Assembly (NCBI RefSeq): GCF_001306415.1
Contig: NZ_LDJX01000003.1
Location: 310,001-374,000 of the forward strand
From: Croceitalea dokdonensis DOKDO 023
GTDB taxonomy: Bacteria > Bacteroidota > Bacteroidia > Flavobacteriales > Flavobacteriaceae
DNA length: 64,000 bases
Direction: 5' to 3'
The notes beneath the pieces are model-generated. The model saw only the letters and a program-made list of their open reading frames with translations. It had not been told where the DNA came from and made no database searches. Both the position numbers and the translations under genes were made by a program. Of the stretch, positions 16,482 through 25,259 are shown piece after piece. Every line of letters begins with the position of its first letter. Within the stretch, counting starts at the first letter, position 1.

Positions 16482-18824
16482 TTATATTGAAAAATTCATT
16501 TTAAAGAAAAATGCCCTGCCCGGTCTTTGCACCCCGAAAAAGTCGAATGCCTTTTCGTCGGTAAAATTCTGGACTTCGGCAGTGAAAGTAGATTTCACTT
16601 TTTGCCAAGGAAAACTATAGGTGAACCCGGCGTTGTGTATAAATTGTTCGGGTACGGTATCCTTGAACTCCCGTATGCCAGAGCTTTCCCATCCCCGAAA
16701 AAACTCGTTTACGTATCGCGCATTCCAAAACAGGTTAAGACCATCGTCAATATCGAACAACTTGGGAATTGTATAGCCCGCATTGCCATTGAAAAAAACA
16801 TAAGGTCGGTTCGGAATACGATCTCCGTTGAACCCTGCCAAAGGACCATCCGTTGAAATGTTTCTGAAATCTTGAAATGTACCGTTGAAACCAAATTGAA
16901 AACGGTCGTTCGGTGAACTTGTCCTTACACCGGATTCAACACCCAGTGACCTCGCCTCAAAAACGTTGTTGTAGGCAAATATCCTATCGGTGCCCAAAAG
17001 AAGAATGAGGTGCTCCGCTTCCCTAAAAAAACCGTTGGCATTGAACTGTAAATTCCACTTGTTCAAATGTGTTGTTCTGTAACTGAACTCCAAATTGGCA
17101 TTATGGCTCCTTTCAGGCTCCAAGGTCAGGTTTGGCCCTATCAGCACCCCGTCGCCAAAAATTTCTTGGGTATTCGGAAGGCGCGTGGCCCATTCATAAG
17201 AGGCCTTCAGGTCGATTCGTTCACTTACCCTATACCTAAAACTGTTACCGAATCCAATATTGTGCGAGTTGCGGTCGCGGTTGATATTCCCTCCAAGATT
17301 GGGCTGTTCAGCCTTTACATCTTGGTAATAATCCTTAAAGAACAATAGGTTTTGGAACTTTTCATTGGTAGAGTTCCATTCGAACTCAAGGCCGTTCACA
17401 AAAGCGAAATTTCTTTGCTCTGCCGACAGAGGGTCTATGGCATCGGGGTCGGCCTGAATACGTTGGTCACCAGTTCTGGTGGTATGTGTTATTGCAGAGG
17501 CAAATACCAGTTTACTGTTGGTACCCAATTGATAATCGAAGGTTATTCTTCCATACACGACATTATCCCAAATCAATTGGTCACTGGGACCTCCAATCTC
17601 TCCGGGAACCGTACGCTCTCGAATACAATTGCCGAACCAGTCATATACACATTCGGAAACATCCAGAAAACGGGTCTCATCATAGGTATACCCTAAAACA
17701 CTGTTTGTTGAAAGGCGTTTTGACAGATTCTTCACGAAACGAAGCTGCGCACCATAATTCGCACCTTCAGATAGTACCTCCCCATAGGGGATGGTCATGA
17801 TCAGATTGTTTTGTATATCCTGCTCATTATCGTTGGCAAAGGCACGAACAGAAACCAAACCGTCGGTCTTGAACTGCCATCCCGCCTTTACGTCCAACCC
17901 CTTGGCCTCGTAGGTGTCGTGGAACCGCTCGACGGTAGCTGGTTGCAACCTACCCAGTTCGTCGGGCACTTCGACATCAATTTCATAATTATTATTGGTG
18001 AAATCATAAAAGGCGTTCGCACCAAAGAAAAATCGTGAGCCCTCTTTTTGACGGTTGAAGGAAAATGTGGCACGATGGGTGCCGAAGGAACCTGTCTGGT
18101 AGGATGCTTCCAGTCTTGAACCCTTCATATTTTGGGTGCTGTTCAAGTTAACTGCACCGCCAAGCGCATCGGAGCCAAAACGCACGGGAACGACACCTTT
18201 GAAAATATCGACACGGTTAGTCAGATTGACTGGTACATTGGCGATACCAAAGGGATACCCCGCAAGTCGCAAAGGCACACCATCGAGAAAAAATCGTATC
18301 TGTTCATCGGTAAGGCCGTTCAAGGAGAATCGTGTCTGGGAACCCAGTCCCCCACTTCTCCTGACATTCACCCCTTCAATCCTCGATAACGCCAGACCGA
18401 GGTCCGCAGTCTGTAGTTTTATCTCGGCGGTTTCCAAAACGGTGACGGCCTGGGCGGAACGCTCCATTTTATCCTTCACGGATTCTCCTTGGACTATAAC
18501 TTCGTCCAATTGCTCGGTATCCTCTACAACACCTATTGAACCTATTTCGACGATTTTCTGGTTTACTTCAATCGCAATCTTCCGGGTTTTATAGCCAATC
18601 AGTGAAACAATGAGGTTGTACTCTCCAAATTCTACTCCTGTTAATTGGAACGTGCCATTATTATTGGTAACGGTATTATCGGGTGTATTTTCCAAATAAA
18701 CAGTAGCAAAAGGAACGGGGTTTTTATTTTGGTCCATTACCTTTCCATTAAGCGTCGACTTATTGGTTTGAGCAATGATTTGAATTGGAGCTGTTAAAAT
18801 TAAAAGAAGAAAAATTCTTATCAT
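16482..18824 (-). CDS. TonB-dependent receptor of a siderophore-type iron operon (XusA-like)
   Basis: 780 residues. Signal peptide 1-19, then a carboxypeptidase-regulatory-like domain (about 23-92; NGKVMDQNKNPVPFATVYLEN), a plug domain (about 125-235; LSRIEGVNVRRSGGLGSQTRFSLNG, GSDALGGAVN) and a 22-strand outer-membrane barrel that ends in an aromatic residue followed by a short tail (FFKMNFSI). It imports a ligand using TonB energy. Gene order with the lipoprotein and PepSY protein indicates iron-siderophore uptake. A cysteine pair sits in an extracellular-looking segment (CVYDWFGNC). A promoter-like element and a 14-bp perfect palindrome precede it. Confidence 0.87.
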   Translation of the reverse strand: MIRIFLLLILTAPIQIIAQTNKSTLNGKVMDQNKNPVPFATVYLENTPDNTVTNNNGTFQLTGVEFGEYNLIVSLIGYKTRKIAIEVNQKIVEIGSIGVVEDTEQLDEVIVQGESVKDKMERSAQAVTVLETAEIKLQTADLGLALSRIEGVNVRRSGGLGSQTRFSLNGLTDEQIRFFLDGVPLRLAGYPFGIANVPVNLTNRVDIFKGVVPVRFGSDALGGAVNLNSTQNMKGSRLEASYQTGSFGTHRATFSFNRQKEGSRFFFGANAFYDFTNNNYEIDVEVPDELGRLQPATVERFHDTYEAKGLDVKAGWQFKTDGLVSVRAFANDNEQDIQNNLIMTIPYGEVLSEGANYGAQLRFVKNLSKRLSTNSVLGYTYDETRFLDVSECVYDWFGNCIRERTVPGEIGGPSDQLIWDNVVYGRITFDYQLGTNSKLVFASAITHTTRTGDQRIQADPDAIDPLSAEQRNFAFVNGLEFEWNSTNEKFQNLLFFKDYYQDVKAEQPNLGGNINRDRNSHNIGFGNSFRYRVSERIDLKASYEWATRLPNTQEIFGDGVLIGPNLTLEPERSHNANLEFSYRTTHLNKWNLQFNANGFFREAEHLILLLGTDRIFAYNNVFEARSLGVESGVRTSSPNDRFQFGFNGTFQDFRNISTDGPLAGFNGDRIPNRPYVFFNGNAGYTIPKLFDIDDGLNLFWNARYVNEFFRGWESSGIREFKDTVPEQFIHNAGFTYSFPWQKVKSTFTAEVQNFTDEKAFDFFGVQRPGRAFFFKMNFSI

Positions 18825-18849
18825 TATTTAGACTTAATATAAATAATGG

Positions 18850-18880
18850 CGAATATAACTCACGAACGATCAACATCCAA
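18850..18880 (-). promoter_or_regulatory. Candidate promoter of the Xus-like operon
   Basis: On the minus strand, TTGG (18877-18880) and TATATTCG (18850-18857) are spaced by 19 bases, matching the Bacteroidota -33/-7 layout with one mismatch in the -7 box. The -7 box lies 25 bases before the receptor ATG. Confidence 0.4.
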
Positions 18881-18952
18881 TTCTGTTCAACTTTTTCTTT
18901 TCTTTTAGAATTTTAAGAAATGGTTAAGGAGTGTACATTTCTACATTCCCTA

Positions 18953-18966
18953 AAAACGGCCGTTTT
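18953..18966. repeat. 14-bp perfect palindrome, possible operator
   Basis: AAAACGGCCGTTTT is self-complementary and lies 129 bases upstream of the TonB receptor start, about 70 bases upstream of its predicted -33 box. This could be a binding site for an activator. No regulator gene is adjacent, so the assignment is tentative. Confidence 0.3.
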
Positions 18967-19264
18967 ACGGAACAGCTTAAGTGTAATCGAAAAATATCTT
19001 ATTTCAGTTCCATTTGTCGTTCTTTTTAATAGGTCCCCTTGTAGCGCTTTTATGGAACTTAAAACTGGGGTGTTTTTAACACCAAAAAGATTGGTCTTGC
19101 TGTTTATGGATTTTCCCATATAAGCCTTTGGTTTTTGCAGCTACGAGGACAATGCCCCAGAGCAAAAGCCTATGCCTTTGGTGTCTAAAAAAAAGTGCTT
19201 CTCCTTATTTTAAGGCTGATTTACCTGGTATTAAAGCCGCTTGTAAAAACTTCCGGTTTTGGCA

Positions 19265-19618
19265 CTAAGCGCCGTCCCTCTTTACGATCATATAGTAGTC
19301 ATTGTCCAGGGGCAGGTACCCTAGGTCATAGACAAAATAATACGTGCTCCCTTTCTTGGTGGTATAGATGCCGGTGATGTATTCAAAATGGAACCCCTTA
19401 TTGGTCAGTTGGGATTTTGTGGTGCGTGTCTTCCCCTCTTTAAGTTCATAGCTGTCCAACACCCGGTAATTTTTGCGAAGTCTGTTATTGATGTTTCTGA
19501 TAAGGTTTTTGCTATCCTTGTTGAGTTTGTTGTTATAGGCATTACGGCAGTAGTCAGAACAGAATTTTTTGTCTATTCTTCCTCTTAACTCCTCATTACA
19601 TTCCAAACAGGTTTTCAT
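19265..19618 (-). CDS. Zinc-ribbon hypothetical protein
   Basis: 117 residues. The N-terminus has a compact zinc-ribbon-like set of cysteines, C-L-E-C near residues 4-7 and C-S-D-Y-C near 20-24, resembling DUF2116-type ribbons; the rest is basic helix followed by a beta-rich end (YYFVYDLGYLPLDNDYYMIVKRD). It is probably a cytoplasmic nucleic-acid- or protein-binding protein. It starts two bases behind the stop of the DUF6265 gene, so they may be co-transcribed. The exact function is not known to me. Confidence 0.75.
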   Translation of the reverse strand: MKTCLECNEELRGRIDKKFCSDYCRNAYNNKLNKDSKNLIRNINNRLRKNYRVLDSYELKEGKTRTTKSQLTNKGFHFEYITGIYTTKKGSTYYFVYDLGYLPLDNDYYMIVKRDGA

Positions 19619-19620
19619 GG

Positions 19621-20112
19621 TTATGCTTTATTGTAATGAAACACCATTTCTGAAGTGGTACCATCCTCATTTCCCATACGTCCGTAAATGTTAATTTCCG
19701 ACTCGTTCACTTTTTCAAAAGTAAAACCTTCAAAATAGACCCGGTTTCCTTCCGCTTTGATAAACGGGAATTGCTGCACTTCATCCTTGGCTTCCCATCC
19801 CTTAAGGTCTGCACCAAAATGTTTTAGCTCAAAAACCAAGCTGTTGTTACGTTTGCGAATATGGCCAATTTCGTAAAAGTTTACCTTACCATCCAATATG
19901 TGCTTAAATACAAACATCATACTTCCTGCTGCCGGGGGGCTCCAGATTTCCTCTGTTTCCCCTCCAAATGCGGTCCCAACCCACCGGCCTTCCATAAAAC
20001 TGACCAAATCCAAGTGGGCCTTGGGAGATTCTTGGCCTTTGGCCAATTGTAGGGTATTCTGTCCCAAGCACAACTGGGAAAGTAGCAAGGCTCCAAGCAT
20101 CAATAGTTTCAT
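19621..20112 (-). CDS. Secreted DUF6265 family protein
   Basis: 163 residues with a signal peptide (1-17, ending C-L-G-Q). The mature protein carries the DUF6265 pattern: F-M-E-G-R-W-V-G-T, E-E-I-W-S-P-P-A-A-G-S-M, a FYEIGHIR strand and the L-K-H-F-G-A-D-L-K-G-W-E segment. These form a lipocalin-like beta-barrel of unknown activity. It lies 16 bases downstream of the pentapeptide-repeat gene and two bases upstream of the zinc-ribbon gene, which suggests one transcript. Confidence 0.85.
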   Translation of the reverse strand: MKLLMLGALLLSQLCLGQNTLQLAKGQESPKAHLDLVSFMEGRWVGTAFGGETEEIWSPPAAGSMMFVFKHILDGKVNFYEIGHIRKRNNSLVFELKHFGADLKGWEAKDEVQQFPFIKAEGNRVYFEGFTFEKVNESEINIYGRMGNEDGTTSEMVFHYNKA

Positions 20113-20128
20113 GGCTGGTGTTTTGGTG

Positions 20129-20701
20129 TTATTGAACTACAATATCGTATTTTTTCAATAAACCCATTAGGCCCTCCTGTGCAAACTTGGCCTTGCTTAC
20201 CTGATTCTTTTCAGGATCAATGTTAAAATGATGTGCTTTTGTAAAGTCTGCTTTTTTTAAGGAAGTACGTTCAAAAATAGCTCGGTCTAGATTACAGGAA
20301 GCGAAATTGGCCTCTGTTAAATCCGTTTCGGTAAAATCTGCATGGCTAAGGTTGCAGCCCGGGAAGCTTGTTTTTAAGAGTTTTAATCCGTAGAAGACCG
20401 CTAGTGTCAAATTGCAATCGGTAAATTGTACTTGGAGCAGGCCTTTTTCGGCTTTATCAAACTGAACGCCGAGTAGTTTGCAGTTTTGGAAGTGAACACC
20501 ATTAAAAATGGTGTGTGCCACATTTGCGTTGGTCATATCACAATCCATAAACGTGCAATCCACAAAGTTCTGGTTGTCTAGATAGCCCGCTTGAAATTGG
20601 CAGTCTACGAAAGTACATGCTTCATAGTCTGCCTTAGGAAGGGCCGTTTTTCTATAATCTTCCTGTTTAAAAACGGTATCGGCCACAAATGGCTTATTCA
20701 T
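20129..20701 (-). CDS. Pentapeptide-repeat protein
   Basis: 190 residues from the ATG at 20701; a TTG two codons earlier is less likely. The chain is made of A(D/N)LXX-type five-residue repeats ([37 protein letters not shown]), which fold into a right-handed quadrilateral beta-helix that mimics DNA in Qnr/MfpA/McbG-like proteins. Several cysteines occupy the repeat positions. Such proteins can protect DNA gyrase, but many have other roles. The start lies inside the end of the upstream BNR gene (8-base overlap), implying translational coupling. Confidence 0.82.
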   Translation of the reverse strand: MNKPFVADTVFKQEDYRKTALPKADYEACTFVDCQFQAGYLDNQNFVDCTFMDCDMTNANVAHTIFNGVHFQNCKLLGVQFDKAEKGLLQVQFTDCNLTLAVFYGLKLLKTSFPGCNLSHADFTETDLTEANFASCNLDRAIFERTSLKKADFTKAHHFNIDPEKNQVSKAKFAQEGLMGLLKKYDIVVQ

Positions 20702-23700
20702 CAGCAAGGATTAAGGCGGGCAGGTCCAAGGTTTTGAACAGTTGGTTGAATTCTCTCATCTCCTTGCCCACAATGTCATCTTTTTCTTTTTTGTAAACTC
20801 CCCAATCGGTGAGTAGGTCCTTAAGTCTTTGTTTGGCACCACTGGTAACCTTGGGCTCGGAAACGTCCACAAACCCCTTTAAGTGCAGCAAATCTGCATT
20901 AAGCTGGTTGTTGAAGTTGATGACGTCCTGAAATGTTTTTTGCTTGGGTTGGATCAGGTTTTCTTCCCAGCTTGTGATTCTTTTTTTGAGGTCTTTACTT
21001 TTTTCTAGCAATTCCTTAGCTGGTTGATGCTCTTCTAACAGTTTTTCGTAATGAATCAATTGTTTTTTGGCAGAGCGCATCTGGTTCACCGCCTGGTGCA
21101 TTTCTTTTACGGTGGCGTCAATGGTCTGTAGCACGTTTTCCTGTTCAAGGTAGTCGGCCGGAGTGCCCGAAATTTTTGGGTCGGCCAATACAACGGCAGT
21201 CGTTTCCACCACTTCTTCCTTGAGTGTCATCCTAATAGTGTAACTTCCGGGTCCCACCCGATACCCGTTGGAATTGCCAAATACAAATACATTTTCAATA
21301 CTGGGAAGGGCAGCTGTCCTTAGGTCCCAGGTAAAGCGATTGTATCCTTTTTTGGTGGGCAGTACCGCTGGTTTGGACGGTCCGCCCGCCCATGATTTGA
21401 ACGCCTTTGGTTTGGTACTGCTGTAAGAACGTATCAGCTTTCCATCCTTGATGATATCCAATACCAATGTTGTAGTGTCCAATTTTTTTGGTAGGAAGTA
21501 GTCTATGGTTACCCCAGATTTTGGATTTTGCCCTAAACCGGGTTGCGGCTTATCTTGACTGCCCCCAAAAATACGATAGCTTGGTTTTGGGGTGACGAGC
21601 CTCAGGCTTTGAGTATTGTCGAAACTATCCTGTATGGCCCCTAGGTCGTCCAAAATCCAAAAAGACCTTCCTGCCGTTGCCGCAACTAAATCGTTGTCTT
21701 GTATGATCAGGTCATTAATGGGTACCAGCGGAAGGTTTAATTGCAGTTTTTGCCAAAACTGCCCATCGTCCATGGAAACGTAAAGACCGGTTTCCGTGCC
21801 TGCGTATAGCAGTCCCTTTTTCTTTTTGTCCTCTCTGACCACACGCACAAAGGTGTGCTTATCTGAAATGCCATTGGTGATTTTTGTCCAGGTTTGTCCG
21901 TAATCAGCGGTTTTAAAGATATAAGGTCGTAGGTCCATGGATTTATAGCGCATTACGGCGATGTAGGCCGTTGCCGCATCGTGTGGGGAAACCTCTATAC
22001 TATTGATGATTCCGTTGCCTATATTGGGCGGGGTCACGTTTAACCAATTTGCACCACCATCCTTGGTGATATGCAGCAGGCCATCATCGCTACCAGCATA
22101 TAGGACCCCTTTTTCATGGGGAGATTCTACCAAATACATCAAAGTATTGTAATTCTCACCTCCAGCGGCCTCATTGGTAAATGGCGCCCCACCGGGACCT
22201 TGTTTGTCTTTTTCGTTTCTAGTCAGGTCTGGGCTTATTACCTCCCAGTTTTGGCCGCCATCGTTGGTTTTAAAAACTACATTTCCGGCGTGGTAAATGG
22301 TGTTTCTGTCATGCGGTGAACTAATGATGGGCGCGTTCCAATTGTATCGGTATTTAAAATCCCTTGGCACTTTGCCCAGACCCAGTTCAGGATATTCTTT
22401 TATAGGTTTGCCCTCCCGTGAGGCTTTCACCCATTTTTCTATGATGCCTTGGTAACAGCCCCCATAGACCACTTCTGGATCATCTGGGTCAAAAGCGAGA
22501 AAGGCACTTTCACAACCGGCTACCGAATACCAATCTTTCCAGTCGATGCCGGCATCATTGGTACGGCTAGCAATGGCGATGGCAGAATTATCTTGCTGGC
22601 CACCGTACACATGGTACGGCACTACATTATCTGTGATAACGCGGTAGAACTGTGATGTTGCCTGATTTTGTTGTGTACTCCAGCTTTTACCACCATTGTT
22701 GGACACATTGGCGCCCCCATCATTGGAATTGATCATTTTTTGGTTGTCGTAAGGATGTATCCATAAGTGGTGGTTGTCCCCATGTGGTGTTGGTATGGGC
22801 GTAAAAGACATTCCGCCATCAATGGATTTGGTCATAGGAGCGTTAAGCACGTATACGATGTCCTCATTTTGTGGGTCGGCAAAAATCTCCATATAATACC
22901 AAGAGCGTGTAATATTAATGCGGTCTTTGTTCACCTGTTTCCATTTTTTACCGGCATCATCACTGCGGTAAACCCCGCTTTTATCCCCCTCTGCCTCAAT
23001 CACGGCAAAAACGCGTTCTGGATTTGCCCTAGAGACTGAAATGCCCATTTTGCCCATGACTTTGGGCAAGCCTTCCTTAAGTTGTTTCCAGCTGCTGCCA
23101 CCATCAACCGATTTATAGATACCAGAAGACGGTCCACCAGATTCCATTAACCATGGATAGCGTCTGTGCTCCCACATGGTGGCGTATAAGATCAGCGGGT
23201 TGGTCATATCCATGGACAGTGAAGAAGCACCGGTATGTTCGTCTATATAAAGTACCCGTTCCCAATTTTCCCCACCATTGGTGGTTCTGTAAACGCCCCG
23301 TTGTGCACTGGGGCCATACTGTGCCCCTTGCACGGATACAAACATGATGTCTGGTTGGGTAGGGTGGATGATGACATCAGAAATATGTCGGCTTTCATCA
23401 AGCCCCATATGTTTCCAGGTTTTGCCGGCATCCGTAGATTTGTAGACCCCGTCACCCATGGAGGTCATGACCCCCCGTGCGGCATGTTCTCCCATGCCTG
23501 CCACCACAATGTTGGGGTTGCTTTCCGCCACCGCAATGGCCCCTACCGTTCCAGTGTTTAACTGTCCGTCGGAAATGTTTTTCCAAGTAATGCCATCGTC
23601 AGTAGTTTTGTAGATTCCGCCGCCAGTGCTCCCCATGTAATAGGTCATTGGCCGGCCTACAACCCCTGTTGAGGCAACGCTTCTACCACCGCGAAACGGA

Positions 23701-23843
23701 CCTATATTACGCCATTTGAGACCCGTAAACATAGAATCTGTAACAATGATCGCAGGTTGGTCAGATTTCTTTTTTTTGCGCTGCGCCTCACCGTTACCAG
23801 GCAAAAGCATAAGAAGGGAAACAAGGAAGAGTAGTGTTCTCAT
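20694..23843 (-). CDS. Large secreted BNR / sortilin-like repeat protein
   Basis: 1049 residues with a signal peptide (1-20). Residues about 40-720 contain many BNR/Asp-box units of the type S-x-D-x-G-x-x-W (for example [30 protein letters not shown]), the hallmark of beta-propellers of the VPS10/sortilin and exo-alpha-sialidase-like group; automatic labels often read glycosyl hydrolase. The C-terminal 250 residues hold a beta domain and a helical coiled region. It is probably a periplasmic or surface protein. No catalytic set can be claimed. It overlaps the pentapeptide-repeat gene by eight bases. Confidence 0.82.
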   Translation of the reverse strand: MRTLLFLVSLLMLLPGNGEAQRKKKKSDQPAIIVTDSMFTGLKWRNIGPFRGGRSVASTGVVGRPMTYYMGSTGGGIYKTTDDGITWKNISDGQLNTGTVGAIAVAESNPNIVVAGMGEHAARGVMTSMGDGVYKSTDAGKTWKHMGLDESRHISDVIIHPTQPDIMFVSVQGAQYGPSAQRGVYRTTNGGENWERVLYIDEHTGASSLSMDMTNPLILYATMWEHRRYPWLMESGGPSSGIYKSVDGGSSWKQLKEGLPKVMGKMGISVSRANPERVFAVIEAEGDKSGVYRSDDAGKKWKQVNKDRINITRSWYYMEIFADPQNEDIVYVLNAPMTKSIDGGMSFTPIPTPHGDNHHLWIHPYDNQKMINSNDGGANVSNNGGKSWSTQQNQATSQFYRVITDNVVPYHVYGGQQDNSAIAIASRTNDAGIDWKDWYSVAGCESAFLAFDPDDPEVVYGGCYQGIIEKWVKASREGKPIKEYPELGLGKVPRDFKYRYNWNAPIISSPHDRNTIYHAGNVVFKTNDGGQNWEVISPDLTRNEKDKQGPGGAPFTNEAAGGENYNTLMYLVESPHEKGVLYAGSDDGLLHITKDGGANWLNVTPPNIGNGIINSIEVSPHDAATAYIAVMRYKSMDLRPYIFKTADYGQTWTKITNGISDKHTFVRVVREDKKKKGLLYAGTETGLYVSMDDGQFWQKLQLNLPLVPINDLIIQDNDLVAATAGRSFWILDDLGAIQDSFDNTQSLRLVTPKPSYRIFGGSQDKPQPGLGQNPKSGVTIDYFLPKKLDTTTLVLDIIKDGKLIRSYSSTKPKAFKSWAGGPSKPAVLPTKKGYNRFTWDLRTAALPSIENVFVFGNSNGYRVGPGSYTIRMTLKEEVVETTAVVLADPKISGTPADYLEQENVLQTIDATVKEMHQAVNQMRSAKKQLIHYEKLLEEHQPAKELLEKSKDLKKRITSWEENLIQPKQKTFQDVINFNNQLNADLLHLKGFVDVSEPKVTSGAKQRLKDLLTDWGVYKKEKDDIVGKEMREFNQLFKTLDLPALILADE

Positions 23844-23891
23844 AAGGTTGGATTTTCGTGTCTGTGAAAGATACTAAAATCCAGTCCAAAA

Positions 23892-24218
23892 TCAATTCAC
23901 CCCAATAACTTTAAAAGGGAGTTCAACTATCCAGTCGTCATGCCCAAGTTCCTTTGTAAGACGCTGTGCAATTTGAAGATTATGGGATTCGGTTGTGTCC
24001 ATATTTAGAATTAGGCATCCAGCATTGGTGAAACCCACCTTGTATTTTTGGGTAAATGATTTCATCTCGTCAGTAATGGTAGCAACAATGCCATAATATA
24101 TAAAACTATCCAAAGTTGTTATTGTAGGTTTAGTTTCCATTTTATAGGCAGCGATTGTTGGTAGGGGAGAGGCCAACAAAAGAAACCCTACTAGCATTAT
24201 AAGGTTAAAGCGTTTCAT
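23892..24218 (-). CDS. Small secreted hypothetical protein
   Basis: 108 residues from the ATG at 24218, chosen because the following MKRFNLIMLVGFLLLASPL reads as a signal peptide; an upstream ATG at 24323 would place a basic extension in front and overlap the GNAT gene. The mature part is about 80 residues with a helix that ends in DEMKSFTQKY and a single cysteine. I recognise no domain. It is tandem with the GNAT acetyltransferase gene (65-base gap). Confidence 0.65.
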   Translation of the reverse strand: MKRFNLIMLVGFLLLASPLPTIAAYKMETKPTITTLDSFIYYGIVATITDEMKSFTQKYKVGFTNAGCLILNMDTTESHNLQIAQRLTKELGHDDWIVELPFKVIGVN

Positions 24219-24283
24219 TCTTATTTTCTTAAAAAGTCGATATGTGATTCTAAATGTCACAAGAATTGTTCTAAGGTTGGTTA

Positions 24284-24577
24284 TTACGAAATATTGATAC
24301 CTTTTAACACCAAGGATTTCCACTCAGGGTGCCGTTTAACATACATGGCGACAAAGGGACACATGGGCACCAAAGTCAAATCCTTAGCTTTGATATCCTC
24401 TAAAACCTGTTGTACCAGTTGTGAAGCAATGCCTCTACCTTCCAACGCTTGGGGAACTTCGGTATGGGTAAGATAGATTTTGTCCTGTGCTTTAATGTAT
24501 TCAATTCTGGCCACCTTATCTTCTATGTGAAATTCATATCCTTTTAAAGATGGGTTGTCTATCAGGGTATAGCGCAT
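24284..24577 (-). CDS. Small GNAT acetyltransferase (YjdJ/COG2388 type)
   Basis: 97 residues matching the minimal GNAT-like N-acetyltransferase family: the beta-strand core (ARIEYIKAQDKIYLTHTEVP), the acetyl-CoA-binding loop A-L-E-G-R-G-I-A-S-Q-L-V, and the PMCPFVAMYVKRHPEW segment near the end, whose cysteine is conserved in the family. The substrate is unknown. It stands at the end of an AT-rich divergent region containing the ssb promoter. Confidence 0.85.
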   Translation of the reverse strand: MRYTLIDNPSLKGYEFHIEDKVARIEYIKAQDKIYLTHTEVPQALEGRGIASQLVQQVLEDIKAKDLTLVPMCPFVAMYVKRHPEWKSLVLKGINIS

Positions 24578-24673
24578 TGCGGTGTTATTTTGGTTAAATT
24601 ACAATTTTTTTATTTTCTTCAACTCTGAGTTAACTGTATGTTTTTTAATGTTTTATAATAAATTGTAAACGAC

Positions 24674-24687
24674 TACAAACGTTTGTA
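24674..24687. repeat. Palindrome and GTAAAC repeats upstream of ssb
   Basis: TACAAACGTTTGTA is a perfect 14-bp palindrome, flanked by two GTAAACG words and one TAAAC within 37 bases (24664-24700). The cluster lies between the GNAT gene and the ssb promoter and could bind a repressor. No regulator is adjacent. Confidence 0.35.
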
Positions 24688-24733
24688 AACGAAAATAAAC
24701 AATTCCTAACCGAATTTTTTTTAAGGGTGGAAG

Positions 24734-24741
24734 TAGGTTTG
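24734..24741 (+). promoter_or_regulatory. -7 promoter element of ssb
   Basis: TAGGTTTG is an exact TAnnTTTG match 58 bases before the ssb ATG. A matching -33 TTTG is not apparent at the usual distance. Confidence 0.4.
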
Positions 24742-24799
24742 CCCTGTCGAATCAAGGTGGTTCGATAGTATGAACTGTTAACCCGTAAAATTAAAAAAG

Positions 24800-25132
24800 A
24801 TGAACGCATTAAAAAACAAAGTACAGTTGATTGGTAATTTAGGACAGGACCCAGAAATCGTAAACTTGGAGAATGGGAACAAAGTGGCCAGGTTTTCCAT
24901 TGCCACAAGCGAAAGTTACAAGAACGCAAAAGGTGAAAAAGTGGATGATACGCAATGGCACAATGTTGTGGCCTGGGGCAAAACCGCAGAAATTGTAGAG
25001 AATTATTTGAACAAGGGAAAACAAGTTGCCTTAGAAGGTAAACTTACCCACCGCAGTTATGAGACCAAAGAGGGGGAGAAAAGGTACATCACGGAGGTTC
25101 GCTGCAATGAGCTGTTGATGTTGGGGAAATAA
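24800..25132 (+). CDS. ssb: Single-stranded DNA-binding protein without acidic tail
   Basis: 110 residues comprising almost only the OB fold: NKVQLIGNLGQDPEI, ARFSIATSESYK, DTQWHNVVAWGKTAEI and GKQVALEGKLTHRSYE, all typical of SSB. It binds single-stranded DNA during replication and repair. The protein ends at LMLGK; the usual disordered linker and acidic D-I-P-F-like tip that recruits partner proteins is absent. A longer housekeeping SSB is therefore expected elsewhere, and this one may be a specialised paralogue. RecQ follows on the same strand. Confidence 0.9.
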   Translation: MNALKNKVQLIGNLGQDPEIVNLENGNKVARFSIATSESYKNAKGEKVDDTQWHNVVAWGKTAEIVENYLNKGKQVALEGKLTHRSYETKEGEKRYITEVRCNELLMLGK

Positions 25133-25151
25133 GATTGGATGGTTTTTGGTT

Positions 25152-25204
25152 GTGCTCAGAATGACATCCGGATACTAGGTTAACCAGGATGTCAGTCTGA
25201 GTGC
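25152..25204. repeat. Inverted repeat of the TGTCA/CTGAG type between ssb and recQ
   Basis: Arms GTGCTCAGAATGACATCC and, in reverse complement, GCACTCAGACTGACATCC pair with two mismatches around a 17-base loop. This is a typical flavobacterial palindromic intergenic element. It may also act as a terminator-like structure for ssb. Confidence 0.6.
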
Positions 25205-25246
25205 GGCCCAAGACTCTTGCCCATTAAAATACCAAATTACAATCCC

Positions 25247-25254
25247 TATTTTTG
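25247..25254 (+). promoter_or_regulatory. -7 promoter element five bases before recQ
   Basis: TATTTTTG is an exact TAnnTTTG match ending five bases before the RecQ ATG. With transcription starting about six bases downstream of this box, the mRNA would be leaderless. No clear -33 box was found. Confidence 0.35.
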
Positions 25255-25259
25255 TACCA

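Larger units (their letters stand above)
18825..19264. other. 440-base gene-free region upstream of the iron operon
   Basis: No convincing gene: two mirror-image ORFs of 67-68 codons lie on opposite strands between 18913 and 19123, and neither has a recognisable product. The region holds the operon promoter and a 14-bp palindrome, and it is AT-rich near the receptor. The distal part (19124-19264) repeats the words aagcct and tttggt but shows no clear structure. Confidence 0.5.

Noticed and set aside
18913-19123. Mirror-image ORFs of 67-68 codons on both strands upstream of the TonB operon
   Set aside because: Opposite-strand frames of nearly the same extent; neither product has a recognisable domain or signal, and the region is better explained as regulatory DNA.
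20694-23843. Glycosyl hydrolase activity for the BNR protein
   Set aside because: The repeats show a propeller of the sortilin/sialidase-like type, but no catalytic residue set was identified, so only the fold is claimed.
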